DNA from: Puccinia triticina
Taxonomy: Eukaryota > Basidiomycota > Pucciniomycetes > Pucciniales > Pucciniaceae
Assembly (NCBI RefSeq): GCF_026914185.1
Contig: NC_070568.1
Span: forward strand, 2,562,001-2,626,000
DNA length: 64,000 bases
Reading direction: 5' to 3'
The position numbers and the translations under genes are program-made. Positions 34,780 through 46,900 of this stretch are shown piece after piece. The stretch's first letter is position 1. The number at the start of each line of letters is the position of its first letter. The notes under the pieces were generated by a model. The model was not told the origin of the DNA. It did not search any database and saw only the letters and a program-made list of their open reading frames with translations.

Positions 34780-35430
34780 TCAGCCCCATCGTCCGCGAGC
34801 TCTCTGCCCAGTTCGTCCATCTCAACCGCGCCGCCCAATCCAACATCACCCTCCCCCTCCGCCGCTCAATCTGGAACTGGATTGAGACCTACCCCAACAA
34901 GTATGCCGCCCTTGTCCGCTCAAATGGCCGGCTCAAGGGCGCCCCCGAGATCCTCTTCGACGTCGCCCAGGGCCCCTCCGAGAGCGGTAAGAAGCGCGCC
35001 TACACCTGGCCCATGATGGCCATGCACCTTGCCGTCTGTCCCAAAATTGTCCTCAAGATCACCGTCGGCGACCGCAATCGCTTCCAGGTCACCGCCCGAA
35101 GGCCGCCTTCATTCGTGCCATCCGGGAGAGGCCCGCCGTTACAGCACACAGGGCACTTGTCGCACGAGCTCAACTCGCGACTGGCCTCCGCGGCAGAGAT
35201 CAACCCGGACGACCTGGAGATGTTCGTGTATCTGACCGTCCTGCTGGTGAACAACCAGAACCCGCAGCCGATCCGGCAGGCGGCAATGACCGTCCTGCGC
35301 GCCTACCACCAGCCAAGCAGCGCCCCCACCCGCCCTCCCGACGACCCCTCCTGCACCTCGATCCCCCCCGGCCTCAAGCTCCCCCTCGGCCTCAGACAGA
35401 CCCGCGCCATATTCAAGTACCAGGGGTGAT
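34780..35430 (+). pseudogene. IRA/neurofibromin-like (RasGAP) gene fragment
   Basis: After a possible acceptor (CCCCTCAG, 34776-34783) the plus frame reads PIVRELSAQFVHLNRAAQ, then SIWNWIETYPNKYAALV and GAPEILFDVAQG, and WPMMAMHLAVCPKI. Further on it continues with EINPDDLEMFVYLTVLLVNN. This resembles the large N-terminal helical region of fungal IRA/NF1-type Ras GTPase-activating proteins, cytosolic negative regulators of Ras. Only a small part of such a very large protein is present, and the GAP domain is missing. The region is GC-rich against AT-rich surroundings, which suggests capture. The family call is from memory and should be treated as probable. Confidence 0.5.
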
Positions 35431-36644
35431 TAACGCAGAATCTTACAGGGATCATTGCAGTGCGATCTGAACGTGTCGGTCAGTTTGACGGAGAGCTCAA
35501 TCCAAGGGTATTGATGCGAAGTAGAAAATGTCAATGAATTTGGGCACATTGAGCACGCAATTGGTAAATGAAGGTTCCCTCCCCATTACAGCTCCTTCAT
35601 CTGCACAACAAAGAACTGCAGTGGCCAGAAAATGTATTGAGTGCCAGTGAGTCCCACTCCATAAAATCAGAGTGCATATCCCCAGCACTCCTTTCATGAT
35701 ATTTCTCCTCCCTGAAAGGGGAGTGCAGAGCTGGAGTGCATATGGGGTTCAAGTTGAACCCCAGTCAAGCAGGGTATACTATGTTGTACACACCCTGTCT
35801 GACCCACCCGGATGCCCGCTGACACCTCTTCATAACCGGTACACCACGGGGGCAAAAGAAAAAAATCTTGATTGTGTGAAACTTCGCCCAACTCCTCCAA
35901 CGGCGCGCCATCCTTGTCGGGACCAACTCACCCTTGCAACCAACAAGCCTTTGCCACTTCTCAAGTCAACCCTAGCAACACAGGTAAGCCACACCTGTAT
36001 ATCAGTCCTGACTGATGATTCAGGAACTGTACACTAACCAGTTTACCTGCATCTACCGCCTAGGCGAAGTCCCAAAGCAGAAAGATTACGACCAGACTGG
36101 TCAAGGCCTTGACACCGCAACTAACCTGGACCCTTAATGGGCCAGTGCCATGCAACAATAATCGGCATACACCAGAGTAAGACACACTGGGTATTTTTAC
36201 TATAAAAGGACCTTCAGTTCTGACCTTCTGATTGCCTTTTCCCTTGTCGCACTTCTTCTTCACAGTTTCAATCCCATAGCCAGATTGCCTTAAAAGCCTC
36301 GTTCCTGAATCCTCTCACCCCTTCCTTCCTTGGCTCTCGACCTTGTCTCGCCGTGCAACCACCAGATCACTTTAGCCAGAAGCTACTTTCTCCCCTGTCT
36401 TCGACTCTTTTTCAGACCGTTTCATCGCATCTTTTCTTGTACATTTTCATATCCTTTTCTTTTTCATATCATCCCGTCTCTTACCATCTCGATCCTGCTC
36501 TTAGGTAAGGCTCAGACTCCATCATTTCCTCCTCTCCATTTTATCTCTCTCTACTGTCATCATTGTACATATATTTCATGATTTAGAGGTCTGATGAAAT
36601 ACACGCTCTTAGTCACCTGAATTCTTACAGATTGGAGTCGAATC
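35431..36644. other. Helitron C interior, no gene recognised
   Basis: There are no domains. TATAAAAG at 36201 is followed by a pyrimidine-rich leader-like stretch (36225-36545), which would suit a captured promoter. No start codon with a supported frame follows. Confidence 0.35.
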
Positions 36645-37625
36645 TCCTCTTGATGACTGGTCCATGCCGGTCATCAAGGGGACTCACACCTCTTGATGAC
36701 CGGTGTGTACAGGTCATCAAGAGGAGTGATTCCCCCCGATGACCAGCACAGACCGGGATCAAGGAGGTTCACACCTCCTCTTGATGACTGGCCCGTGCTG
36801 GTCATTGAGGGGAGTCACACCTCGATGACAGGTGTGTACAGGTCATCGAGAGGTGTGATTCCCCCCGATGACCGGTACAGACCGGCATCAAGGAGATTCA
36901 CACCTCCTCTTGATGAATGGTCCGTGCCGGTCATCAAGGGGACTCAAACCTCTCAATGACCGGATTGTGCGAGGGGACTCACACCTCTTGATGACCGGTA
37001 CAGACCGGTCATCAACAGGAGGTGTTACTCCTCTCTCCCCTTGATGTCCGTCCAGGTCATCAAGAGGAGTAACACCTCCCCTCAATGACTAGTCTGTGCC
37101 GGTCATTGAGGGCACGTTCCACCTCTTGATGACTGGTGAGTAGCACCTCCCCTCAACAATCATCAGTCTGTGCCGGTCATTGAGGGCACTTACACCTCTC
37201 GATGACCGGTCAATACAGGTCATCGAGGGGAATAATTCCTCTCAATGACCGGTCCATACCAGCCATTGAGGGGAGTAACATCTCCTCTCAATGACCGGTC
37301 TGTGCCAGTCATTGAGGGGAGTCTCATGTCCTCTCAATGACCGGTACAGACAGGTCATTGAGGGGGGAGCACTACACCTCGGTCATTGAGTACAAGGGTC
37401 TGTACTCCACTCAATGGCCATTGAGCCGCATTAAAACCCAGTACGCCGCTTGATGGCCGGTCATCAAGTGGCGTGCACAGGACCCAATGGCCGGTCATCA
37501 CTAGTGGAGTACATACCCCAGTTGATGGCCGGCCATTGGGTGGGATACAAACTCCTCTTGATTGCCGTCCATCAAGGGGAGTGTGGTATACTCCACCCGG
37601 TGGTTGGCCATTGAATGGTGGGTTG
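36645..37625. repeat. 43-bp palindrome array, about 21 units
   Basis: Units follow the pattern TCTTGATGACCGGTSTGTACC, then GGTCATCAAGAGGAGTSAYWCC. Each is a hairpin with arms TTGATGACCGG/CCGGTCATCAA and a spacer of about 6 bp. Unit starts are 43 bp apart where regular (for example the first two, from about 36649), with occasional 45-bp units. The right end (37380-37625) decays to TTGATGGCCGGCCATTGGG-type units. Single copies occur at 10728 and 20748. Confidence 0.85.
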
Positions 37626-37691
37626 AAGATATATTCAATCAAGGAGCTTATGTAAGCCGCTCCAAGGCGCGAAGTGTAATGCCCCCTGTTG

Positions 37692-37733
37692 ATCCCCCTT
37701 GTCACACAAACGTATGGCTGTACGTTGGTGTGA
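37692..37733. repeat. Hairpin at the end of the palindrome array
   Basis: GTCACACAAACGTA (37693), TGGCTG loop, then TACGTTGGTGTGAC gives arms of 14 bp with one mismatch. It could be a terminator-like or foldback structure. No transcript is proposed. Confidence 0.5.
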
Positions 37734-37739
37734 CACACA

Positions 37740-40580
37740 CCAATTCAAGTCAGCAGCTTCAAAACCAAAACAAACCAAAAATTCAATTCAACAAGGAATT
37801 AAATCACTATATTTTTACAATAGAAAGGAGTCTGAAGAGGAAAAAAATAGTAACACAACTTGGGAAGACAGAAATTCCTAAATTCCAGACTAATCAACAG
37901 TAGTTCAGGCTCAAACTTTGGAGAAATGTCAATTGTAAGTCAGATATGTTATTTTTTTCTTTATTTAAAAATATTTCTTGAATCAGGGAGAAGAAAATGG
38001 TGCAGTAAACCAGAATAAATGTAAAAAACCGTGATCCTTCTGGAAAGACAGTTTTTTATAAACTTGGCATCTAATTCACTACACAACAACTCACAGATTC
38101 AGAATTCACGCCTTGAGTATCTTGAAAATTGTTAATCCTCATTCTGAATTGAATCAATCCATATTTTTTTTCTGAAAGATCCATGTGCAGTGAAGTTGGA
38201 ATTCAGGGTGATTCAACATGCCTCAATTCACTTGTGCATGGCTTGCCCTTAAATCCCCACCAAAAAAAGAAAATTTGGAAAATTTGCTTCAGGGAGCCAG
38301 TCACGGCACACAAAAAGAATTTGCAACTATATTCCAAGGTGGCTACACCACCCACTTCCAAGCATGTAAATGTTATATGTTGCCATTTCAAGAATCAACC
38401 AGCAAATGGTAGAGCCACTCCACCTCATACCCAAAGCCCATTTCTGCCAATAAATTAGAAGAGAGATCTCACATCCCTGATCATTATAAATGGACTGAAT
38501 TGGGGATTGCCAATACATGCATTCATCATTCTCAAACGGAACTTAAATATGAAATTTTCAAACGGTCTGCTTCAATTTAAACACAGGCTCAGCCACTACC
38601 AGCCAGATAAAAAAAGATACTCTCTTTAAACATCAGCACCATTCAAAGACCCCATTCCTCCCATCAAACTTGAAGTAAAAATTGGAATTTGAAATCAACT
38701 TGCATGTCAACTCCCTCTTCTACCCAACATATAAATCAATCACAACCAGATTTTTGAGTCTTGTACAAATTCTTTCCTTAAATCCAAGTGAACATAATGA
38801 CTTGAGGCGTAAATATGATTCTTCTTCTTATAGTTTTCCAGAGACACATCTTGCTATATGTTGATTCAACCATTGAAAATCTCAGAAATGGTGAACTAGA
38901 TCACTTCTGGGATGTTGCTTTTGACTATGAATCACAGGCTGTTTGTTTCCATGCATTTTTGTGTCACATTTTCAGTAACCATATTTTCATCCTTGATAAG
39001 TGTTGCCTAATTGTATCTAAGCCTTGTGATTTTTTGCTACAATTTGTTCATGTAAAAGCTAACCTTGAAGAATCAGACAACCAACTTGCAACCAAAAAAA
39101 AATCATGGGGATACCCTGTTAACCAAGCTGATCTTTTATTCTTCTTGAATTCCTTTGAGGAATAAAGAATGTCTGCTAGTTGAAACCTGATGGTAAGATC
39201 TCTGCTTGTATCTTTTACAAATGTTCTTGCTACCAAGCTCGTGAGAAAACTTGTAATGTTTGCTCTTGTTTTGGGTAGGCTCCTTCACATGTTGAATTTC
39301 TCAAGGTTTGGATTTCAGCCAAAGAAAACACCAGCTGAGGCTCTTGGAATTCTAGCAGAGCTGATTGCTTGCGGGCCATTGACACAACATTTCAAGCAGA
39401 ACCAATAAAGCATCTGCAGGTGGGACAACTGACATGGAAAATGATGCACATTTAATTAATAGCAAATATTTCAAAACACTACTCCCCACATCATTCCTGA
39501 AACAATCAAAGGGAGCCAATCTAGAATATGATGATTCAATATAAAATTAGCCCAGAGAGCCACAGAAATTTGAGTAAGAATAACATGTTGAGATTGAAAT
39601 TGATACCCAAGATTGTCCACTCATCATGTAAAGCAGACCCAACCTGGGAAATGCATGCGTACTGGAAAACTGGCACAGAGAGTAATGAAGATTCAATCTA
39701 AAAGAACTGTTAGAGAGGAATTCAATCCAACTATCTTAAATCCACACAATCCTGGACATTTAGATGTAAGTTTTGGCCTATACAATTGTCAAAAAATAAT
39801 TAAATCTATTACACAAGGTATCAGACGTTGAAAAATCCCCAAAGACCCGAAGGCCCTATGGATGACCCTCCAGCTGTGCCGGAGCAACAAGCAAAAGAGG
39901 GCCGGTTGGTAAAATAGCCAGGGAGGGCCTAACCAAGCAGCTAGGTGGCTCCCAGGGAGGGGGCGGAACAAAACCGAATCCCCTGCGTATCAATAGAACG
40001 TCCCGACCCCCCCCCCCCCCCCTTTATACCTTGTGGCAATCAACTCGACCAACCTACTCTGCAACTCCGCCTCAGTCACTCCTACCCCCGTGGCTTGACT
40101 TGTACCCTTGCCAACCGTCTCCGCCTTGGTACCGCCACCGTCTCCTGCCCACGATCCTACCTTTCCAGCTCTCAACACGCAAAACCGCCAGCCACACAAT
40201 TGCCCTGGTGTTGATTACCAAAACCACCGCCAAGGCAAACCCCTGCCCACCCTCTTGACGCAACGCACCTCTATACCGTATTGTTTCCATGACCGTGCCA
40301 CTCCTCACTCCGCAGAATCCTGCCAACACTGGTTGGTGGCGTTTACCACACCACTACGCGCTTATGCTGACCCACTGCCCTACTTTGTAAAAAATAGCCA
40401 GGCGCAGCGACTGTGACCGCCTTCCCCTTTTCCAAAGCCCGTATGCGCTACAAAGAGGACAGACGCCCGACGATTCCAGAGCCCCTGAAGGACGAGTTCT
40501 TGCTTGACTTGCTGGCGCCGGCGGAGGCGCATTTTCATGCCAACCCGGGTGGCGTAAGTAAGCCCCCCTGCTACCAATCT
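37740..40580. other. AT-rich Helitron C interior, only weak frames
   Basis: Plus frames at 38815-39165 and 39190-39408 read like ordinary protein (PKKTPAEALGILAELIACGP) but match no family I know and could be a broken, spliced host gene. A poly-C run lies at 40006-40022. The plus frame 40413-40558 ([19 protein letters not shown]) ends at a possible donor and may be another captured exon. Its source is unknown. Confidence 0.3.
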
Positions 40581-40586
40581 ACACAG

Positions 40587-40690
40587 CCGTCACACATGCT
40601 CGGTATGCATGGCTCAGCCTATGCTAACTTGGCCATGCCAGACGCCGATGTCCTGACTGCTCTCGGAGGTCGGTTCGATGACCGTTGGTC
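40587..40690 (+). pseudogene. ILV2: Acetolactate synthase exon fragment
   Basis: About 33 codons of the plus frame read [20 protein letters not shown] and [11 protein letters not shown], a highly conserved stretch of acetohydroxyacid synthase, the mitochondrial ThDP enzyme that starts branched-chain amino acid synthesis. Nothing else of the roughly 650-residue enzyme is nearby: the frame enters unrelated DNA (a T-rich tract) straight after. It is an isolated captured piece in Helitron C, about 300 bp upstream of another captured fragment, and cannot make an enzyme. Confidence 0.75.
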
Positions 40691-40984
40691 GATTTCTCCT
40701 TCTCTGTTTTTTTTTTTCCAGGAATAATTAGCTACTGGTGATGAATTGAAACGGACAGATTTGTCTAAAGACAGCCTCAACCAATCACACTTGTTAGTTG
40801 AGCCGCGTACCTAATCATTTTTTTTTTTGAGTGCATCATTTTTGGCATCATTCGAGATCATCGCGACTCATCTAAATTAACAACCCACTCAGTCCACTCA
40901 GCCCATCCCCCGGCAATCACTCTTCTTCAGTATCATCATCCACCAAGCTCCGCAGCCAACCCGGCCATGTCAGCAGTGCACCGA

Positions 40985-41901
40985 GCTCATCGGGCCCAGT
41001 CGGCCTCCAGCCAGATCACGTCTACCGTTCTCAGTTGTCACCCTGGCGGTTCAAGATCCGGTCGGCGTTGTTAGTGACGCTGAACAAGGAGATGACAATT
41101 CTAGAGTCGACCCAGCATAGCTACCGCTCCGGCCCGCTTGATTGACTGATGGTCCATTCCTCGTGGCTTGGCTCTCACCAGTTCTTCATCCTCGCCTTAC
41201 CCCTGATCTTCTGGCTCGGCAACCACCACTTCGAACGCTCCCCAGTATATATCCTCGGCATGTCCATCTACTTCACCGGGATCCTCAAGGATCTGTTCTG
41301 TATTCCTCGCCCCTATTTGCTCCCGATCCAAAGACTTGCTATCAGCAATCGCACCTCCGAATACGGATTCCCGTCCAGTCATTCTGCCATTTCTGCATCC
41401 ACGTTTCTCATGGGACTCCAATACGCCCTTCATGTCCAATCGATCATCCAGCAGTTGACGCTCTTTCTTGGCCTGATCCTCTATGGATTCTTGTTGGTCT
41501 TTGGGAGGGTATACTGCAGGATGCATTTGATCCAGGATGTGGCCTGCGGCTGGACGATAGGTGTTTTTGCATGGACAATCCATCAAGTCTTTGGTGAAGT
41601 TGTCGAACAATGGGCGACAAGCACGCAAGCATCAGTCCCCCTCGTTTTGATTGTCTGCGGTCTGATCCTCACGGCTGCCCATCCACAACCGGTAGACGAT
41701 TGTCCCTGTTTTGAGGACAGCACGGCCTTTGTTGCTGTCTTGGTGGGAGTGATGAGCTTCGCGATGCTTGTCACACTCTATCTCCCCGAGCTCGACGACA
41801 ACGACTTCTCCTTGTGCCAACGAATCCAAATATCTTTGAACAATCACCCCATCGCGATCTTTGATCTGGCCAACGACTTGTATCATGATTGGACAAGTTA
41901 G
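40985..41901 (+). pseudogene. LCB3: Long-chain-base-1-phosphate phosphatase (PAP2) pseudogene
   Basis: The frame DHVYRSQLSPWRFKIRSALL leads into a membrane phosphatase with hydrophobic segments and the three PAP2 signatures. Motif 1 is KDLFCIPRP, motif 2 is GFPSSHSAIS and motif 3 is GRVYCRMHLIQD, which keeps the Arg and His of the usual SRVYLGMH pattern but with changed neighbours. Such enzymes dephosphorylate sphingoid base phosphates in the ER. A TGA (41143-41145) interrupts the N-terminal part between D and LMVHSS, where the family normally has Trp (an inferred G-to-A change). The C-terminus is cut at 41901 or spliced onward through GTTAGT. It lies in Helitron C in element sense. Confidence 0.7.
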
Positions 41902-43916
41902 TCCCCCCCTCCTCTGTTTCCTTGTTGTAGATGCTGAAGGGAATGAAGGCTGCGATTTTGGTGTACCATGAAAATTCAACAAAGTGTATGGGTGTTAATC
42001 ACCATATTGTACTGAATGCAAGTGTTTTTTCATATGCCAAATGCATCAGAAATACTTTTCCACATATGTAATTATTCATTGCCCGCAAAAATGAATAACT
42101 ATCACAGGTTGCCAAGTACTACAACTAGAAACAATTGATGTCACATTGTGCAAAACTTGAGGGATGGAGCTGATGCCAAGTCAGTGGAGGACTTCCTTTT
42201 GATCTGGAAACTCATATTTTTTCAGATTTTACATAAAAATCTGGGCATTGGGATTCTAGGTCCTAGGTTTCCCTAGATTTCCCTGCAAAATGTGAAAAAA
42301 TCTGGAATCCCAGATTCATGGGAAGTCCTCCAGTTTCATTGATCTGAAGTGTGTGTCATTCTTTCTTTAAAGTTTCTTTTGAGAAGGGGGCAGGTGAAAC
42401 AATAGATGTAAAATGAGTTACAACAGTTGAGTATGTTATGTACATCAATACACATATCTTGTCATGTTTTTTTTTTTTAATGTCTGAGGAAAAAGGGAGG
42501 CTGCGCCCTGCAGCGGCGAAGCCGCTTTGGCCTCTAGTTTTATAGAAAACACACCAAAAATTCACCGTTAAATATTTCATACATCAAATTTTTTTAAAAT
42601 TTACTACCGAATCTTTGTGTTCAGATTGAAATTCATTCTAAACAATAGATGAATCAGGAATTTTGCCAAAGAGTTTCTCTTTTCCAAGCTCACATATCAA
42701 GTTTATCTACAGCTTTATTTATTATGAAATGAATCTCTGTAAGCTTCAAGGATTTATCTTGAGCATCTTCTAAACCTCAGAAGGGTGAATTTCACTCTTT
42801 CACAAGAAGTTTAGGAATATCTCCTGGACATTTGGGAATTCAAGTTGACAAGATCTTCTCATGGAAAAGTTTTTTTTATCCTCACAAGAGCCTTAGAATT
42901 CAGTCTCAAGCCAGATTGAACCCATCTCAAACTTGCCTTGAGCTAAATTCAGCATTGATTCAACATTAATACAGCATGGATTGACCACAAGTTAATTGAG
43001 TGGAAATCAAGTGTAACTTGCTGATAGAGTTACGGAAGTAAGTTTAAAAGGTTGAAAAAATTATTGAATGATTGGAATTGCATGCAAGTGCTGAGCAAGC
43101 TCCCCTGGTATAACCCCATGATTGATCAAAATATATTATATAGTAGTAATATGAGAAACTATTGTTCCTGCCAAGCAGTTGAAAATTCCTTGCAGTGTGG
43201 TTGTACATATGTTTTTAAAGAGTTAAAGTAATTTATACGGTCAAGTTGCAGTTGGTATCAATATGATATCAGACTCTTTCCAACAAACATTCAGCATAAC
43301 TTCAGCAAAAATTCAGCACAAAATTACACATCACTTGGAGCCAAGTCCTTAAAGAGATCTTAAAGGGTTCCTAAAGAGAGGGGTGAAGGCACTTGCACGC
43401 AAGTGCTGAGCAAACATCCGTGGTGTGAAAACAAGAAAGCAATCACTATGGTCAAGAAGGTTCAGATTATTCTGCGGGAAATGTGTAAGTCTTTTGATTG
43501 AACCAATTTTGATTTCATTCTCATAATGGATGTTTTTTTGATTTCCTTTAACATATTCATGTTTCCTAATGCAAAATACTTATGGTAATAATCATTATCA
43601 AAATCAAAATCATATATTGCTTGAATTTCTAGAAGTTTTTCTGTGTATTTTGCAAGCGCATCATCCATTTCATCCAGTAGCTCTTTGTAGATGGCTGTTT
43701 CCCAAGGTATATCCAAGGCATATGGATAATACTTGAATTTATCATACAATACAGCTTCTCCATGAACATTGTAGTATCTTGCAGTTTGCTTGACCAACTC
43801 AAAAAGTGCTCTAGGCTCTACACAGTTTTGTGAACATTGGTAACCCAACAAAATGTGCAAGACTTTAAGAAATTCAGGTGAATCTAAACTGAATACCCAA
43901 GAGAATTATGCAAGCA

Positions 43917-46900
43917 CTAGAGTCCAAGGCGGCTTCGCCGCTGCACTTTTGGGGGTTCAACCTATTCATTTTCACCCACAAATCCTATTCCTAATAATTT
44001 ATCCTTCCAAGTTTGCAATACTCATGTGTGGCAGTGGCATCCAATTCAGTTTGAAATGGGGCCATCTTGTTGTACTTCAGATTCTGACCATAAACATTGA
44101 GAGTGGCCAGCAAGGGTAAGATGATAATGAGTTTAACATGCACTTTTTGTAGTGGGCCAGCTCAGCTAACTGGAGCGCAGATGTGGTCCAGTGTAGTGGA
44201 CACTGGAATCCTGCTTACTCATAGTGGCTTGAGTGAAATTCTGTGGGAATTTTGCTAACGCTACGCAAACAGAGCACATAAAGAACACCTGGTACAGCTG
44301 GCTGTGTTAAAGCACATTCTAGAGGCTCTTAGACCCATCACACTACGTGCACCTGGGCCAACAAAAATGAAAAAGGAACAGAGAAATTGCTGCTCAGTTC
44401 CATATACACATACCTTGTAATCTCCTTTTTTGTTTATCTGGGAACACTCCAGAATCTCCCACTCAGTAAAACCACGCAACATCATCCTTGAAGGCATATT
44501 GTCCATTTTGAATCCTCAAGATTCACCAAAAGATGACAAAGATGCTTTAATGCTGAGATTATAAAGGCTCGGAAATACCCCCACACTAAAGATGTCACTT
44601 GGTACCCGGGTACCCGCCACAGGTGCGGGTACCTCTCCATGAAAACTGTTAAAATTGACACAACTAAGATGTATTTCATCTGATTAGACTAGGAAACAAT
44701 GAAGATGAAAACATGATAAGAAGGGAAACAATTAAAGTACCTAAGAGCAGATTCGCTCGGGTACTTGAGTCTAAAGATAACTGGCTGCTGTGCAGCTGAG
44801 GAACCTAAGGTTCTACTGAAGAGATTTTAGCTCAATGAGCCTGATGCGATAGTATCGCCGATGCGAGCTGCGAGAGTACCGGAACTGCAGCTGTCGAATG
44901 CTGGTAGCATACACGACCTATCAGTTCGGTATCTCTTGCTCTTAAGGCTCAACAATGATGGACTTACCACCGCTAGCGGGGTTGGTAATCCTATCACGAA
45001 GGCTGAAACCGGGTCGGTCTGATTCGGCGTCGGATGAAGGTGAGCTGTAATATTAGAGGATCTCTAATCAGCCACTCTTCTCCTAGCTGTGACGATCCCA
45101 ATCGGCATGCTTACCTGGTAGGTGGCTTGTCGTATTTGGGTCGCTTGGGCTCTGCGTCGGTTGATGACGTGGCTACAGGAAAAGGAGCAGAGGAATTAGC
45201 TTTCGCGTATTCCTTCTGCCTAGGAGCTACATGCATAATGCATGTGCCTGAGGGTCGCGCTGGCTCACCATGATCCCCAGTAGGGTTAGGTTTAGAAGCC
45301 TTGCGCTTCCCCTGATTCGGGAACAAGCCCGAATCCTGACAAAAACCCGGGATTCTCAACACCCGCACCTGTTGAGGTGGCAGAAAGCAGGTACCCGGGT
45401 ACCTGCGGCAAATACCCGCGGGTGCGGATATTTTTTGCTGCCAAGTAGGCTCTAGCGAGCTGATATATGTATACCAGCCCGCCGAGGGGAAGCCCTCTTG
45501 GCGAGGTGGTAAACTTATTCCAGCCCGCCGAGAGGAAGCCCTCTCGGCGAGCTGGTGAATGTATCCCAGCCCGCCAAGAGGGCTTCCTCTCGGCGAGCTG
45601 GTGAGCGTATACCAGCCCGCCGAGAGGAAGCCCTGTCGGCAAGCTGGTGTATACCAGCCCGCCGAGAGGAAGCCCTCTTGGCAAGCCGTGAACTTATTCC
45701 AGCTCGCCAAGAGGAAGCCCTCTCGGCGAGCTGGTGAACGTATTGCGGCCAGCAGAGAGGAAGCCCTCTCGGCGAGCTAGTTTATGTATTCCAGCCCGCC
45801 GAAAGGAAGCCCTCTCGGCAAGCGGGTGAACTTATTCCAGCCTGCCGAGAAGAAGCCCTCTTGGCGAGCTGGTGTATGCATACCAGCCCGCCGAGGGGAA
45901 GCCCTCTCGGCGAGCCAGTGAACTTATTCCAGCCCGCCGAGAGGAAGCCCTCTCGGCGAGTTGGTGTATGTATACCAGCCCGCCGAGAGGAAGCCCTCTC
46001 GGCGAGCCGGTGAACTTATTCCAGCCCGCCGAGAGGAAGCCCTCTCGGCGAGTTGGTGTATGTATTCCAGCCCGCCGAGAGGAAGCCCTCTCGGCGAGTT
46101 GGTGTATGTATTCCAGCCCGCCGAGAGGTAGCCCTCTCGGCGAGTTGGTGTATGTATACCAGCCCGCCGAGAGGAAGCCCTCTCGGCGAGCCGGTGAACT
46201 TGTTCCAGCCCGCCGAGAGGAAGCCCTCTCGGCGAGCCGGTGAACTTGTTCCAGCCCGCCGAGAGGAAGCCCTCTCGGCGAGCTGGTGTGTGTATACCAG
46301 CCCGCCGAGAGGAAGCCCTCTCGGCGAGTTGGTGTATGTATACCAGCCCGCCGAGAGGAAGCCCTCTCGGCGAGCCGGTGAACTTGTTCCAGCCCGCCGG
46401 GAGGAAGCCCTCTCGGCGAGCTGGTGTGTGTATACCAGCCCGCCGAGAGGAAGCCCTCTCGGCGAGCCGGTGAACTTATTCCAGCCCGCCGAGAGGAAGC
46501 CCTCTCGGCGAGCCGGTGAACTTGTTCCAGCCCGCCGAGAGGAAGCCCTCTCGGCGAGCTGGTGTGTGTATACCAGCCCGCCGAGAGGAAGCCCTCTCGG
46601 CGAGCTGGTGTGTGTATACCAGCCCGCCGAGAGGAAGCCCTCTCGGCGAGCCGGTGAACTTATTCCAGCCCGCCGAGAGGAAGCCCTCTCGGCGAGTTGG
46701 TGTATGTATTCCAGCCCGCCGAGAGGAAGCCCTCTCGGCGAGCTGGTGTGTGTATACCAGCCCGCCGAGAGGAATCCCTCTCGGCGAGCTGGTGTGTGTA
46801 TACCAGCCCGCCGAGAGGAAGCCCTCTCGGCGAGCCGGTGATCTTATTCCAGCCCGCCGAGAGGAAGCCCTCTCGGCGAGTTGGTGTATGTATTCCAGCC

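Larger units (their letters stand above)
33895..42537 (+). mobile_element. Helitron C, 8.6 kb, carrying host gene fragments
   Basis: The 5' end TCCAAGTATATTAAAG follows A at 33894. The 3' end has the hairpin AGCGGCGAAGCCGCT (42511-42525), then TTGGCCTCTAG ending at 42537, followed by T. The conserved 5' block includes TTCAAGGGTTTCCCCTAC, CATCCCTGTCTAGCAGG and CAAATGCAACAGCGG, and matches Helitron E closely. Inside, in order, are an IRA/neurofibromin-like exon, a 43-bp palindrome array, AT-rich DNA with no recognised gene, an acetolactate synthase fragment and a long-chain-base phosphatase remnant. All coding remnants are in element sense. No Rep/helicase is present, so it depends on another copy. 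The pairing of ends is inferred from orientation and order. Confidence 0.7.

Noticed and set aside
42508..43945. A 1.4-kb TIR transposon bounded by inverted GCGGCGAAGCCGC hairpins
   Set aside because: The two hairpins are 3' ends of two different Helitrons facing each other; the sequence between them contains the last exon of the interrupted gene.
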